Of a stretch of DNA of 64,000 nt, positions 11,791-21,642 are shown in pieces. The DNA is taken from the NCBI GenBank assembly GCA_034769895.1, contig CM068370.1, positions 36,556,247 through 36,620,246 on the forward strand. Reading direction: 5' to 3'. A program made the position numbers and the translations under genes. The notes beneath the pieces were generated by a model, which was not told the origin of the DNA, did no database searches, and saw nothing but the letters and a program-made list of their open reading frames with translations. This DNA is from Magicicada septendecula. Lineage: Eukaryota; Arthropoda; Insecta; Hemiptera; Cicadidae. How positions within the stretch are numbered: position 1 is the stretch's first letter; every line of letters starts with the position of its first letter.

Positions 11791-12599
11791 AAAAAGAGGT
11801 CGAAATATAAAAATAAATAAAATTCACTGCCAGAACTTACCTGTATGCACTCACAATTACTTACCGTATTAAAAATTCTTCAGAAGACCCAGGTCGCCAC
11901 GATTATTTTTTATAGGTAAAAATATCGAAAACCTTTATACTCCACCTTAAATAAAAAGGACAATTTGCTATCTGACCACACCCAATTAATAATTCAGAAA
12001 GATCCCGGAACGTTAGACGAATCTTGCAGCACAGAAATGAAAAAATGGTAATGACGAAATAACTTAGTCTAACACATTTTATCGGAAGTAATCATTATTT
12101 TTAATGAGCGATTATTTAACAAAAATTTGTACGATTAATTTTTTAGTATATTGCTTGAAAACTTTAGTACATTTTTACCCTATGTTTTGTCTGGTTAGAA
12201 TGTAATTATAAACTTATGTAACTTAATTATTATTACTTACTACTAGATAGACTGCCCAGCCTGCAATTTGCACTCACACATTTACACCTAATATTTATAA
12301 ACCCCTCAACATTTTAGAAATTTCAGTTTAACTCGGGGAACCGCACTATCGCGATGCCGGCCAAACACGTGGTTATTGTTCCGCGCTTCCGAAAATGTCC
12401 GTACTGAACTGTTTTCACTGTCTCCAATGTAACAAAGTTTTCACTGTGATGGATTGATTAATTTCTTGGGTCCCGGTCGGTATTAAAACGTTAGTACACT
12501 GAATTTGTTCATATTTGAAAGTTCGACCCGACCGGGGCCCGCGAGTCGTAACTACGTCTGTATGTGTACTCTGCAGCTCGTAGACTGCTTAACGTAAAG
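11791..12599. other. No gene seen
   Basis: Separates the first four repeat units from the fifth. No open frame or motif recognised; it may be a later insertion into the array. Confidence 0.4.
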
Positions 12600-12721
12600 T
12601 GTAGAAGTATGTTCCGTTTAAAAGACTAAAAATTAATTTTAAAATAAAAGCTTCATGTATTTTGGGGCTTGATCTGCTTTTAAACCACGTGTTCGTTTAG
12701 GTTAATTATTCTTTGTTCTAG

Positions 12722-13901
12722 GCCATATTCAGATGCTGAAATGAACAGAGTAAAGATAATAAATGAAAAGACAGAGAAGCTGAATCGGCTGATACAAGGC
12801 TTGGCTACCAGGTACAACTTTATACTGTACGTGTAAGTTTCTTTTGATAATGCAGAGACTTGATGTGTTAATGGGGCATCCACATCATTGCTGTTACAAA
12901 TTTTGTTCTCTTACCTATATGGTGGAATAAGAGTTAAAATAAGTTTTTAGAAATCATTTATTAAATTCCAAATTCTGATCATAAAAATATGATAATAACT
13001 CATAAAATTACAGTTAATATTCCTACAGTAATACTAGTTGAATTTTCTTGATAATATAGTTTTAAAAAGACTTCTGTTTATTGGCAAATAAATATTTTAC
13101 TTCTTCTTTACGCTCAATATGTCTCTTGACTTTCATGACTTTGGCATTTTATTCCCTCATAGTAGGTTGTTAATTAAGTAATGCAATGCATTTTTACTTT
13201 TTTGTGACTGCCACAGTGAGTCCACTTTTTTGTGTTCGTAGATATGGAGGACTATTCATAGACAACTGGAAGTCTTATGGTATGGAAGAGATCCGTTTAT
13301 GGAGTTGCTGTCCAGGGATGGCTTACACATCACACAGCGAGGGATTCAATGTTTAATGGGTAATGTTTTTCATGTCTGTAGAAGAAATAGGTTTAAAAAT
13401 GTATCCAATTTCTACAGAGACCAGACATGCACTACAGACACACATAACAGAATATCATTTCCATATCCAGTTAAACAACAGACACACACGGACACAGAAA
13501 CATCAAATACACACATAATTAATTCTTTGCATGCCATACCACCAGGGACATCAGATGGGAAACACGCACAGACATCCACATCAGATACCAGAGACACAAG
13601 GACATCGTATGCACAAGCTGTTAGGTTACATAGACACTCCACACAGCCAGGGACATCAAATAGGGCACATGCACACACTTCCACATCATATATACACACC
13701 ACACAGCCAGGGACATCAAATAGGGTATCATATGCACAAGCTGTTAGGTCACATATACACACCACACAGCCAGGGACATCAAATAGGGTATCATATGCAC
13801 AAGCTGTTAGGTCACATATACACACCACACAGCTTGGGACATCAAGTAGGGCACATGCACACGCTTCCACATCACGTATACACACCACACAGCCAGGGTG
13901 A
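12722..13901 (+). pseudogene. SGNH/GDSL-esterase-like C-terminus fused to SYAQAV repeat region
   Basis: Two exons are predicted. Exon 1 is 12,722-12,832, after acceptor TTGTTCTAG and ending at a GTAAGT donor. Exon 2 starts at 13,242 after TTCGTAG. Exon 1 encodes LNRLIQGLATRYNFILY. Exon 2 encodes FIDNW in one frame and LLSRDGLHITQRG in the next. FIDNW and DGxHxxxxG resemble the last blocks of SGNH hydrolases, DGxH holding the catalytic Asp/His. A frame change lies between the two blocks near 13,290. A coding tandem repeat follows at about 13,540-13,900, in units of 60 or 63 bp that read QPGTSNRVSYAQAVRSHIH. The frame stops at 13,899-13,901, immediately before the protease domain that continues in another frame. 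The N-terminal half of an esterase is not seen. The gene is probably part of an unidentified mobile element. Confidence 0.5.
13540..13900 (+). repeat. Coding 60/63-bp tandem repeat
   Basis: CAGCCAGGGACATCAAATAG recurs near 13,644, 13,704, 13,767 and 13,890, with a variant at 13,830, at spacings of 60, 63, 63 and 60. Because the units are multiples of three, frames stay open on both strands across the array, which creates spurious long ORFs. Confidence 0.85.
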
Positions 13902-13904
13902 TGT

Positions 13905-14370
13905 GGAATCACTATCTATCTTTCCAGTAGATAGTGCAGTATCCCAAATGATTCTAACATTCCCATTAGATTATGCACTTGAGTCTGTGTGCCACATGGA
14001 GTTGCATGGGTATTCAAAATTAATTATACCCCTAAATCCAGACAGTAATCATTGGGTCCTTTTAGTAGCTGATGTTCTTAAAAAACAGTTGTCATTTTAT
14101 GACCCGGTGTCAGAATCTGTAAAACCCGTATATGAAAAATCAATCTGTAATTGGAGACAAGTGTTAGTTAAGATCTTGGGGGGAACACTTGAGGATTGGC
14201 AAGTGAACTGTCCTAAACATGTTTTTCAGAATGATAGTTCAAGCTGCGGTGTGTTTGTTTGTTGGTATGCAGAAAAAATGTTATTGGGCCAGACAACAAT
14301 GAGAATTTTAATTCAGATGAATATAGAAAGTAGGTATATATACAGTGTTATAACTGGTAAGAAAATGTGA
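13905..14370 (+). CDS. Ulp1/C48-family cysteine protease domain
   Basis: The open frame (13,531-14,370; domain from ~13,905) has the ordered landmarks of Ulp1/SENP-type peptidases: NHWVLLVADV with the catalytic His, FYDPV with the Asp, then QNDSSSCGVFVCWYAE with the oxyanion Gln and nucleophile Cys. Family members remove SUMO-like tags or process polyproteins. Several eukaryotic transposon and retroelement groups carry such a domain. All catalytic residues are present. It follows the esterase-like and repeat segment in a shifted frame. Near the end a second frame reads ENFNSDEYRK then stop, which fits a family C-terminus better than the annotated tail, so there may be one more small frame change around 14,300. 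Real domain, probably a broken gene. Confidence 0.7.
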
Positions 14371-16199
<1,829 letters not shown>

Positions 16200-16384
16200 T
16201 CCTATACTATTAAGCGAGCAATAATTGCATTGAACGATTTTCTCGAAAGTTGGTACTTAAGGGGATTTTGATACCAGAAATCGATTGGACTCGGTCACAT
16301 TTTCCGCAAAATTCGTTTAACCCTTTAATGGGCTATGGGAAGTATACTTCTCAGTGTATTTTTTAGTGTATTTTTTTTCTACAG

Positions 16385-16494
16385 GCAGTTATATTCATAC
16401 CAAGGTGAGTGTTCATATTTTTACTTGTTAATTATGCAATTAACATTGCATAAATATGCAATTATGCAATTATTCGGTTATTCTTTTTCTTAAG
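16385..16494 (+). other. Predicted mini-exon and ~90-bp intron upstream of the Helitron OTU frame
   Basis: TTTTTTTTCTACAG (acceptor) precedes a 20-bp candidate exon at 16,385-16,404, followed by donor GTGAGT at 16,405. TTCTTTTTCTTAAG at 16,481-16,494 is a good acceptor just where the OTU frame opens. Inferred from splice motifs only. Confidence 0.4.
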
Positions 16495-16976
16495 GTACGA
16501 AGGAACACATATCCATCGATGGTGTAGTGGTGCCTCATCGAATAGTTCCCATGACAGGTGATGGATCATGTTTCTTTTACTCATTATCATGCCTCATGTA
16601 CGATACTGACTCACAAGCTAATGATTTGCGGGCCACTGTCGTGCAACACATTTCCAACAACTGGCGACGGTTCAAGCCCTTTACTATGATGCCGTGTGGG
16701 ACCATAAATTACAGAACTAAGACACAATACCAATCTCATATGTCTCTTCGCACCACATACGCTATTTGCAGTGAAATCATGGCTGCTGGTGAACTTTACC
16801 CATATGATATTCAAGTATATCGAGATGGTGCGTTGATCATGAGATTTGGGGGGCCCGACGAAGGGAAGCCAGTTATAAGGATGAAGTGTTCAGGCTCCAT
16901 GATGTCGGTACACTTTGAGCCAGTCATTCCAGTAGATGAAATGCCAACACCTTATGACCAACAATCCAGTGCCTGA
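16494..16976 (+). CDS. Helitron OTU-type cysteine protease domain
   Basis: The frame is open from 16,494, right after the candidate splice acceptor; the first ATG is at about 16,551. The sequence MTGDGSCFFYSLSCLMY is the OTU (ovarian tumour) nucleophile block, D-G-x-C-F-F, with the Cys codon at about 16,569. The helix RATVVQHISNNW and a late block with a candidate His (SVHFEPVIPV) follow. OTU domains are deubiquitinase-like and are found N-terminal to or beside Rep-helicase in many animal Helitrons. Their role in transposition is not settled. The frame ends at 16,976 and the next frame is already open from 16,936. This could be a natural stop of a separate OTU protein or a one-base frame change. 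Confidence 0.75.
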   Translation, partial: GTKEHISIDGVVVPHRIVPMTGDGSCFFYSLSCLMYDTDSQANDLRATVVQHISNNWRRFKPFTMMPCGTINYRTKTQYQSHMSLRTTYAICSEIMAAGELYPYDIQVYRDGALIMRFGGPDEGKPVIRMKCSGSMMSVHFEPVIPVDEMPTPYDQQSSA

Positions 16977-17463
16977 CGAAGTAACAGAATCAGAAACCCA
17001 GGACTACTCTCATGAAAGTGAAGTAGCTCCTCCCTGTACGAAGCGACGAGGAAGGAAACGTCGTGCCAGGTTCAGTGACTCCAGCAAAAGAAAAAGGCAC
17101 AGAGAAGCTGTCAAAAAGTATTCAGAGAATAATCCTGAAGTAAATAGAAAGGCAGTTAAAAAGTACAACGAAAAAAACCCTGAAGTTCATATCACAGCAG
17201 TTAAAAACTATAATAAAAGAAATCCTGAAGTACACCGAGCATCTGTTTCCAAATACACAGAAAAACATCCACAAGTAAACAGAGAAGCGGTGAGAAAATA
17301 CAATGAAAAGAGGTCACTTATTCCCTGGAAGATAAAATCTTTGTCGGGCTTTAAATATGACTGTAATACTGACTACAACAATGACAAGATTTTATCTATT
17401 GGTGATTTTATACAGTGTAAATGGTGTAATGCTAAAAAGTGGAAAGCCTGGGTTATGTTGTAG
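16936..17463 (+). CDS. Helitron Rep-helicase N-terminal segment: basic region, 15-aa repeats, zinc-binding motif
   Basis: This 175-codon frame starts with an acidic stretch, then a basic nuclear-localisation-like KRRGRKRRARF, then five tandem ~15-residue repeats of the form REAVKKYNEKNPEVN (17,099-17,310). It ends with CKWCNAKKWK, the first half of a Cys-rich motif whose partner CC pair is in the next frame (CCSNGK at about 17,458). A small frame change near 17,440 splits this motif. Repeats of this type precede the Rep domain in some animal Helitrons; their function is unknown to me. They may mediate oligomerisation or DNA contact. Confidence 0.7.
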   Translation: MKCQHLMTNNPVPDEVTESETQDYSHESEVAPPCTKRRGRKRRARFSDSSKRKRHREAVKKYSENNPEVNRKAVKKYNEKNPEVHITAVKNYNKRNPEVHRASVSKYTEKHPQVNREAVRKYNEKRSLIPWKIKSLSGFKYDCNTDYNNDKILSIGDFIQCKWCNAKKWKAWVML

Positions 17464-19039
17464 CAACGGAAAAGTCCACCTTCCTCTCATTAAAGAACTA
17501 CCAGAACCTCTCCACAGCCTTCTCACAAGTGAACATCCAGAGTCTGAACACTTTTTGGCAAACATAAGAAAATATAATGGTTGTTTCCAAACGACATCTT
17601 TCGGAGCCAAAGAAATAAAAGAAGGGAACTTCACGCCAACTTTTAAAGTACAAGGTCAAGTCTACCACAGGATAGGGAGTTTGTTGTCTTCACCTCCAAA
17701 CAATCCCTCATTTTTACAAATATATTTCCTTGGAGACGACGAAAAGGAGACAAACACTAGATATAACAATTTTCCAAACGTAAAGCCTTGGTTAGTTGCC
17801 AAACTTCAAAAAGTGCTTCACAATCACAATTCTTACATAAACGATTTCAAAACAGCATTGGAAAGTGTTCCAGAAGGCCAGGAGTTCAAAGTAGTAATCC
17901 ATGCAGACAGAAAGCCCGTAGATGGACATAGGGGTCAGTTCAATGCACCCACAACAAGCGAGGTGGCTTTAGTGATCGTAGGCCAGGAGTTTGCAAAGAG
18001 GGACATCATTCTCCACAGCAGAGACTCTAAGTTACAGCGCATAAGTGAAACTCATCGATCTTATGCCGCTTTGCAGTATCCACTTATGTTCTGTCGTGGG
18101 GAAGATGGTTACTCCATTGCCATTCCACAGTGCGACCCAAACACTAAAGCCCCTCTAAAAAAAACTGTTTCAGCTTCAGAATTTTACTCATTCCGCATAA
18201 TGGAGAGAGATGGCCAGCAAAATTATTTGTTACTTTATCGCAGTCTCCTGAATCAATTTTTGGTTGACATGTACGCCAAAATTGAGACAGAAAGACTCAA
18301 CTTCGTAAGGAACAAGCTGCGGACCGAAAACTATATGCATCTGCGGGACTCCATGTGCAAAAATGATGCGCAAGCCAATAATATAGGCAAAATGGTTGTT
18401 TTACCTTCCAGCTTTACAGGTGGACCCCGTTACATGCACGAGCGGACTCAGGACGCCATGACATATGTACGCAAGTACGGCCGTCCTGATCTGTTCATCA
18501 CATTTACATGTAACCCTAAATGGACCGAAATACAAGAAGCATTAAGTGCACGACAAAAGCCTCAAGTAAAGAAAATGATGCATGTCTTGACAAAAGGCAA
18601 TGTTTTCGGTCCAACAAGGTGTTACATGTTAACTGTGGAATGGCAAAAAAGAGGTTTACCGCACGTGCACATACTGCTCTGGCTGCAGGATAGGATCATG
18701 CCCCATCAAATCGACAGTGTGATAAGTGCAGAGATCCCTGATCCTGAAGTCGATCCTGCTCTTCATGACATTGATAAGTCCACAATTATTCATGGCCCTT
18801 GTGGAAATGTTAACAGAAACTCGTCCTGCATGGTAAACGGCCAATGCACCAAGAGATATCCGCGGCCTTTAGCAACACAAACTCAAACTGCGGATGACAG
18901 TCACCCCCAGTATCTCCGACGGTCTCCTGTCGATGGTGGTTTCTCGGTCAACATTAAAGGAGTTGATCTTGACAACCAGTGGATGGTACCGGTACAATCC
19001 TGTTCTTTCCCGCTCTTTCTTAGCCCACATAAATGTTGA
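17357..19039 (+). CDS. Helitron Rep (HUH endonuclease) domain, N-terminal and HUH part
   Basis: The 560-codon frame is Helitron-like N-terminal and Rep sequence from about residue 34 on; the first residues overlap the previous frame and are not real. Conserved blocks include QYPLMFCRGEDGY, GGPRYMHERTQDAM, GRPDLFITFTCNPKW and the HUH metal-binding motif GLPHVHILLW (His codons at 18,662-18,664 and 18,668-18,670). HGPCGN and a Cys-rich MVNGQCTKRYPR follow. Rep nicks and joins single strands during rolling-circle transposition. An extra G near 18,991 shifts the frame just before the catalytic tyrosine region, which continues in the frame from 18,894. Confidence 0.88.
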   Translation: MTVILTTTMTRFYLLVILYSVNGVMLKSGKPGLCCSNGKVHLPLIKELPEPLHSLLTSEHPESEHFLANIRKYNGCFQTTSFGAKEIKEGNFTPTFKVQGQVYHRIGSLLSSPPNNPSFLQIYFLGDDEKETNTRYNNFPNVKPWLVAKLQKVLHNHNSYINDFKTALESVPEGQEFKVVIHADRKPVDGHRGQFNAPTTSEVALVIVGQEFAKRDIILHSRDSKLQRISETHRSYAALQYPLMFCRGEDGYSIAIPQCDPNTKAPLKKTVSASEFYSFRIMERDGQQNYLLLYRSLLNQFLVDMYAKIETERLNFVRNKLRTENYMHLRDSMCKNDAQANNIGKMVVLPSSFTGGPRYMHERTQDAMTYVRKYGRPDLFITFTCNPKWTEIQEALSARQKPQVKKMMHVLTKGNVFGPTRCYMLTVEWQKRGLPHVHILLWLQDRIMPHQIDSVISAEIPDPEVDPALHDIDKSTIIHGPCGNVNRNSSCMVNGQCTKRYPRPLATQTQTADDSHPQYLRRSPVDGGFSVNIKGVDLDNQWMVPVQSCSFPLFLSPHKC

Positions 19040-19634
19040 ACTGTGCAACTCCGTCAAGTCGATAAAGTATATTTGTAAATATGTGAACAAAGGCAGTGAT
19101 CAGGCAGCGTTTAGGTTGGAGAATGAGTGGGATGAAGTTTCTAAGTACGAATCAGGTCGCTACATCAGCACTTCCGAAGCGGCTTGGCGTATTTTCTGTT
19201 TTCCTATTCATGAAAGGTTCCCACCAGTAGTGCAGTTAGCAGTCCACCTTGAGAACGGCCAGAGGGTGTTTTTCACTTCCGACAACCTTCTGGACAAAAT
19301 CCAACATCTACCAAAAACCACATTAGCAGGATTTTTCGAACTCTGCAAAACCGATTCCTTTGCCAGAGGCCTTCTTTACTGTGAGGTCCCAACATACTAT
19401 GTCTGGAAAAATAACCAGTTTTGCAGAAGAAAGCAAGGAAAAGGCGTTCCAGGACATCCAGGAGTAAAAAAAGATCATGTACTTGGGAGGGTATATACTG
19501 TACATCCTAACAATGTCGAGTGTTTCTATCTGCGTCTCCTGCTACACGAGATTCGAGGACCAACGTGTTTCAATGATCTTAAAAAGGTATCTGGTATAGT
19601 TCATCCTACGTACCAGTCTGCTGTAGAGCATTAG
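18894..19634 (+). CDS. Helitron Rep catalytic-tyrosine segment
   Basis: From about 18,993 this frame continues the Rep domain: NPVLSRSFLAHINVELC, then KYICKYVNKG with the paired catalytic tyrosines at 19,068-19,070 and 19,080-19,082. The Y-x3-Y spacing is the hallmark of Helitron Rep. SGRYISTSEAAWRIF and FYLRLLLHEIRGPTCFNDL, the linker into the helicase, follow. The frame ends at 19,634 because one base appears to be missing near 19,621; the following frame picks up the expected linker sequence immediately. The residues before 18,993 in this frame are an out-of-frame overlap. Confidence 0.88.
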   Translation: MTVTPSISDGLLSMVVSRSTLKELILTTSGWYRYNPVLSRSFLAHINVELCNSVKSIKYICKYVNKGSDQAAFRLENEWDEVSKYESGRYISTSEAAWRIFCFPIHERFPPVVQLAVHLENGQRVFFTSDNLLDKIQHLPKTTLAGFFELCKTDSFARGLLYCEVPTYYVWKNNQFCRRKQGKGVPGHPGVKKDHVLGRVYTVHPNNVECFYLRLLLHEIRGPTCFNDLKKVSGIVHPTYQSAVEH

Positions 19635-19636
19635 GG

Positions 19637-21415
19637 TTGTTGGAAGACGACATGCAATGGGACCTAACCCTGCAAGAAGCTTCCATTTCAGATTCGCCTC
19701 ACAAGATCCGAGAGCTGTTTGCTGTAATATTGGTGTTTTGCCAAGTTGCAGATCCCTTAGCACTTTGGGAAAAACACAAAGGAAGTCTATCAGAGGACAT
19801 AAGAAGGCAGATTGAGATTGAAAGTCATGGTTTAGAGACTGAACTTTGCAAGGACACAGTTTATAATAAATGCTTACTATGTCTTGAAAATATGATCTTT
19901 TCTATGTCAAACCAATCTCTCCAAGACTTCGGTTTACCTTCACCAACTCAAGACACAAACATTATTACAGTCAATCGCGAGTACCTGAAAGAGCTCTCCT
20001 ACAATACAGTTCTGCTTTCTGATATGGTTCCTGAGAACTTTCCTAAACTTAATGCGGATCAGAAGAACGCTTACAATGAGCTCATTGCCAACATTGATGA
20101 TGGACTCGGTCAGCTGTTTCTTCTCGACGCACCTGGTGGCACTGGAAAAACGTTCCTACTAAACCTACTTCTTGCCAGCGTTAGGAAAGACAGAAAGATT
20201 GACATCTCTGTGGCTTCTTCAGGTATAGCAGCTACATTGCTGGATGGAGGTAAAACAGCTCACTCTGACTTTAAACTGCCTCTGAATTTAAACATCTCCC
20301 AGACTCCACTCTGCAACATTTCAAAACAAAGTGACACAGCCAAGGTCTTGAAAGAGTGCAAGTTGATAGTTTGGGATGAATGCACCATGGCTCACAAACG
20401 AGGGATAGAAGCCCTAGACAGAACTTTACAGGACACTCGTAGCAGTAAAAACCTGATGGGTGGAATAACAGTACTACTGGCCGGAGACTTTAGACAGACT
20501 TTACCTGTTGTGCCTCGGGGAACACGAGCAGATGAAGTTAAAGCCTGCCTGAAGTCATCTTACCTCTGGCCCAAAGTACAAGTTCGTTCCTTAAGAGTAA
20601 ACATGCGGGTGCATCTTAAAAGTGATTTTAAAGTGGAAGAGTTTTCAAGCTTACTGTTACAGATTGGCGATGGAAAGTTAAAAGAGGAAGATGGAAAAGT
20701 TAACATTCCAAACAACCTATGTGAAGTTGTAAAAGACCTTAAGACTTTGACAGATAAAATATACCCAGACTTAATGAATATAAGTGACTCATCTTGGCTC
20801 AAAGAAAGAGCTATTCTAACCCCAAGAAATGAGACAGCAGCAATCATTAACAACTTATTGTTAGAAAAACGTCCAGCCGATGTTGTAAAATATCAGTCGG
20901 TAGATTCCGTAGTAGAGGTAGAAGACGCTGTGCATTATCCGGTAGAGTTCCTCCACACGCTCAACCCTCCACGAATACCCCCACATAACCTTCACCTAAA
21001 AGTTGGGGCTCCCATTATGCTGCTGCGGAACTTAATACTACCGAAACTTTGCAACGGTACCAGACTGCAGGTAAAATCTTTACATAAGAACGTTGTTGAG
21101 GCAACTATATTCACTGGCTGTGGTTCTGGAGAAACAGTTTTCATACCTCGCATTCCTTTGATCCCGTCAGACTACCATTTTCAGTTTAAAAGACTACAAT
21201 TTCCCATCAAAGTCTGTTTTGCAATGACAATCAACAAAGCTCAAGGACAGTCTTTGAAAATGGCTGGCGTAGATCTGAGGGAAGACTGTTTCTCTCATGG
21301 CCAGTTGTACGTTGGCTGTTCAAGAGTTAGCACTCCTGACAGTCTGGTTATTCTTCAGCCAGAAGGAAAAACTAAAAACCTTTGTGTACAAATAAGTTCT
21401 TTAATGATCCGATGA
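19637..21415 (+). CDS. Helitron PIF1-like superfamily 1B helicase
   Basis: An intact 592-codon frame. Helicase motifs in order: Walker A APGGTGKT (residues 165-172), GIAATLL, Walker B LIVWDECT (243-250), LAGDFRQTLPV (281-291), the NMRV block, the GAPIMLLRNL/CNGTRL block and the C-terminal TINKAQGQSL and YVGCSR motifs (about 531-563). These match PIF1/RRM3-type 5'-3' DNA helicases as fused to Rep in Helitrons, where they unwind the donor strand. The Met at 19,637 is only the first in-frame start after a frame change. The real protein is the continuous Rep-helicase, so this is the C-terminal half. Stop at 21,413-21,415, about 230 bp before the element's 3' end. Confidence 0.93.
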   Translation: MLEDDMQWDLTLQEASISDSPHKIRELFAVILVFCQVADPLALWEKHKGSLSEDIRRQIEIESHGLETELCKDTVYNKCLLCLENMIFSMSNQSLQDFGLPSPTQDTNIITVNREYLKELSYNTVLLSDMVPENFPKLNADQKNAYNELIANIDDGLGQLFLLDAPGGTGKTFLLNLLLASVRKDRKIDISVASSGIAATLLDGGKTAHSDFKLPLNLNISQTPLCNISKQSDTAKVLKECKLIVWDECTMAHKRGIEALDRTLQDTRSSKNLMGGITVLLAGDFRQTLPVVPRGTRADEVKACLKSSYLWPKVQVRSLRVNMRVHLKSDFKVEEFSSLLLQIGDGKLKEEDGKVNIPNNLCEVVKDLKTLTDKIYPDLMNISDSSWLKERAILTPRNETAAIINNLLLEKRPADVVKYQSVDSVVEVEDAVHYPVEFLHTLNPPRIPPHNLHLKVGAPIMLLRNLILPKLCNGTRLQVKSLHKNVVEATIFTGCGSGETVFIPRIPLIPSDYHFQFKRLQFPIKVCFAMTINKAQGQSLKMAGVDLREDCFSHGQLYVGCSRVSTPDSLVILQPEGKTKNLCVQISSLMIR

Positions 21416-21613
21416 TTAGTTCTTCATTACAATTTCATAAATTGAAGAAAAATCTGAAATATTTTCATACTCAACACAACTTCATATAACAAAAATGTTT
21501 AATGTTTATTTTAAATAAAATACATAAAAGGTTTTAATTATTTATTTATAAGAAACCTACTTTAATTTAACTTTATTAATTAAATAAGATTTGCATTACG
21601 TACAACGTGAAAC

Positions 21614-21642
21614 TCCGTAGCGAAGCACGGGTATTTTGCTAG
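21614..21642 (+). other. Helitron 3' terminus: hairpin and CTAG
   Basis: CCGT and ACGG form a stem around AGCGAAGC, then TATTTTG and CTAG. The hairpin is the proposed termination signal of rolling-circle transposition. Confidence 0.85.

Larger units (their letters stand above)
16200..21642 (+). mobile_element. Complete Helitron rolling-circle transposon (5.44 kb)
   Basis: The 5' end reads TCCTATACTATTAAGCGAGC, the TC start and CTATACTATTAA style of animal Helitrons. The 3' end is CTAG at 21,639-21,642, preceded by a short hairpin-forming CCGTAGCGAAGCACGGG at 21,614-21,630, about 8 bp upstream. Flanking bases are A (16,199) and T (21,643), the canonical A/T target. Inside, all on the plus strand, are OTU, zinc-finger/repeat, HUH Rep and PIF1-like helicase regions in the usual Helitron order. 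Small frame changes interrupt the reading frame, but the ends and all domains are present, so this is a nearly full autonomous copy. Confidence 0.92.

Noticed and set aside
13412-13912. 166-codon minus-strand frame rich in Cys and Val
   Set aside because: Antisense shadow of the 60/63-bp coding repeats; repeat units divisible by three keep every frame open.
17392-17634. 80-codon minus-strand frame in the Helitron
   Set aside because: Lies opposite the conserved Rep region.
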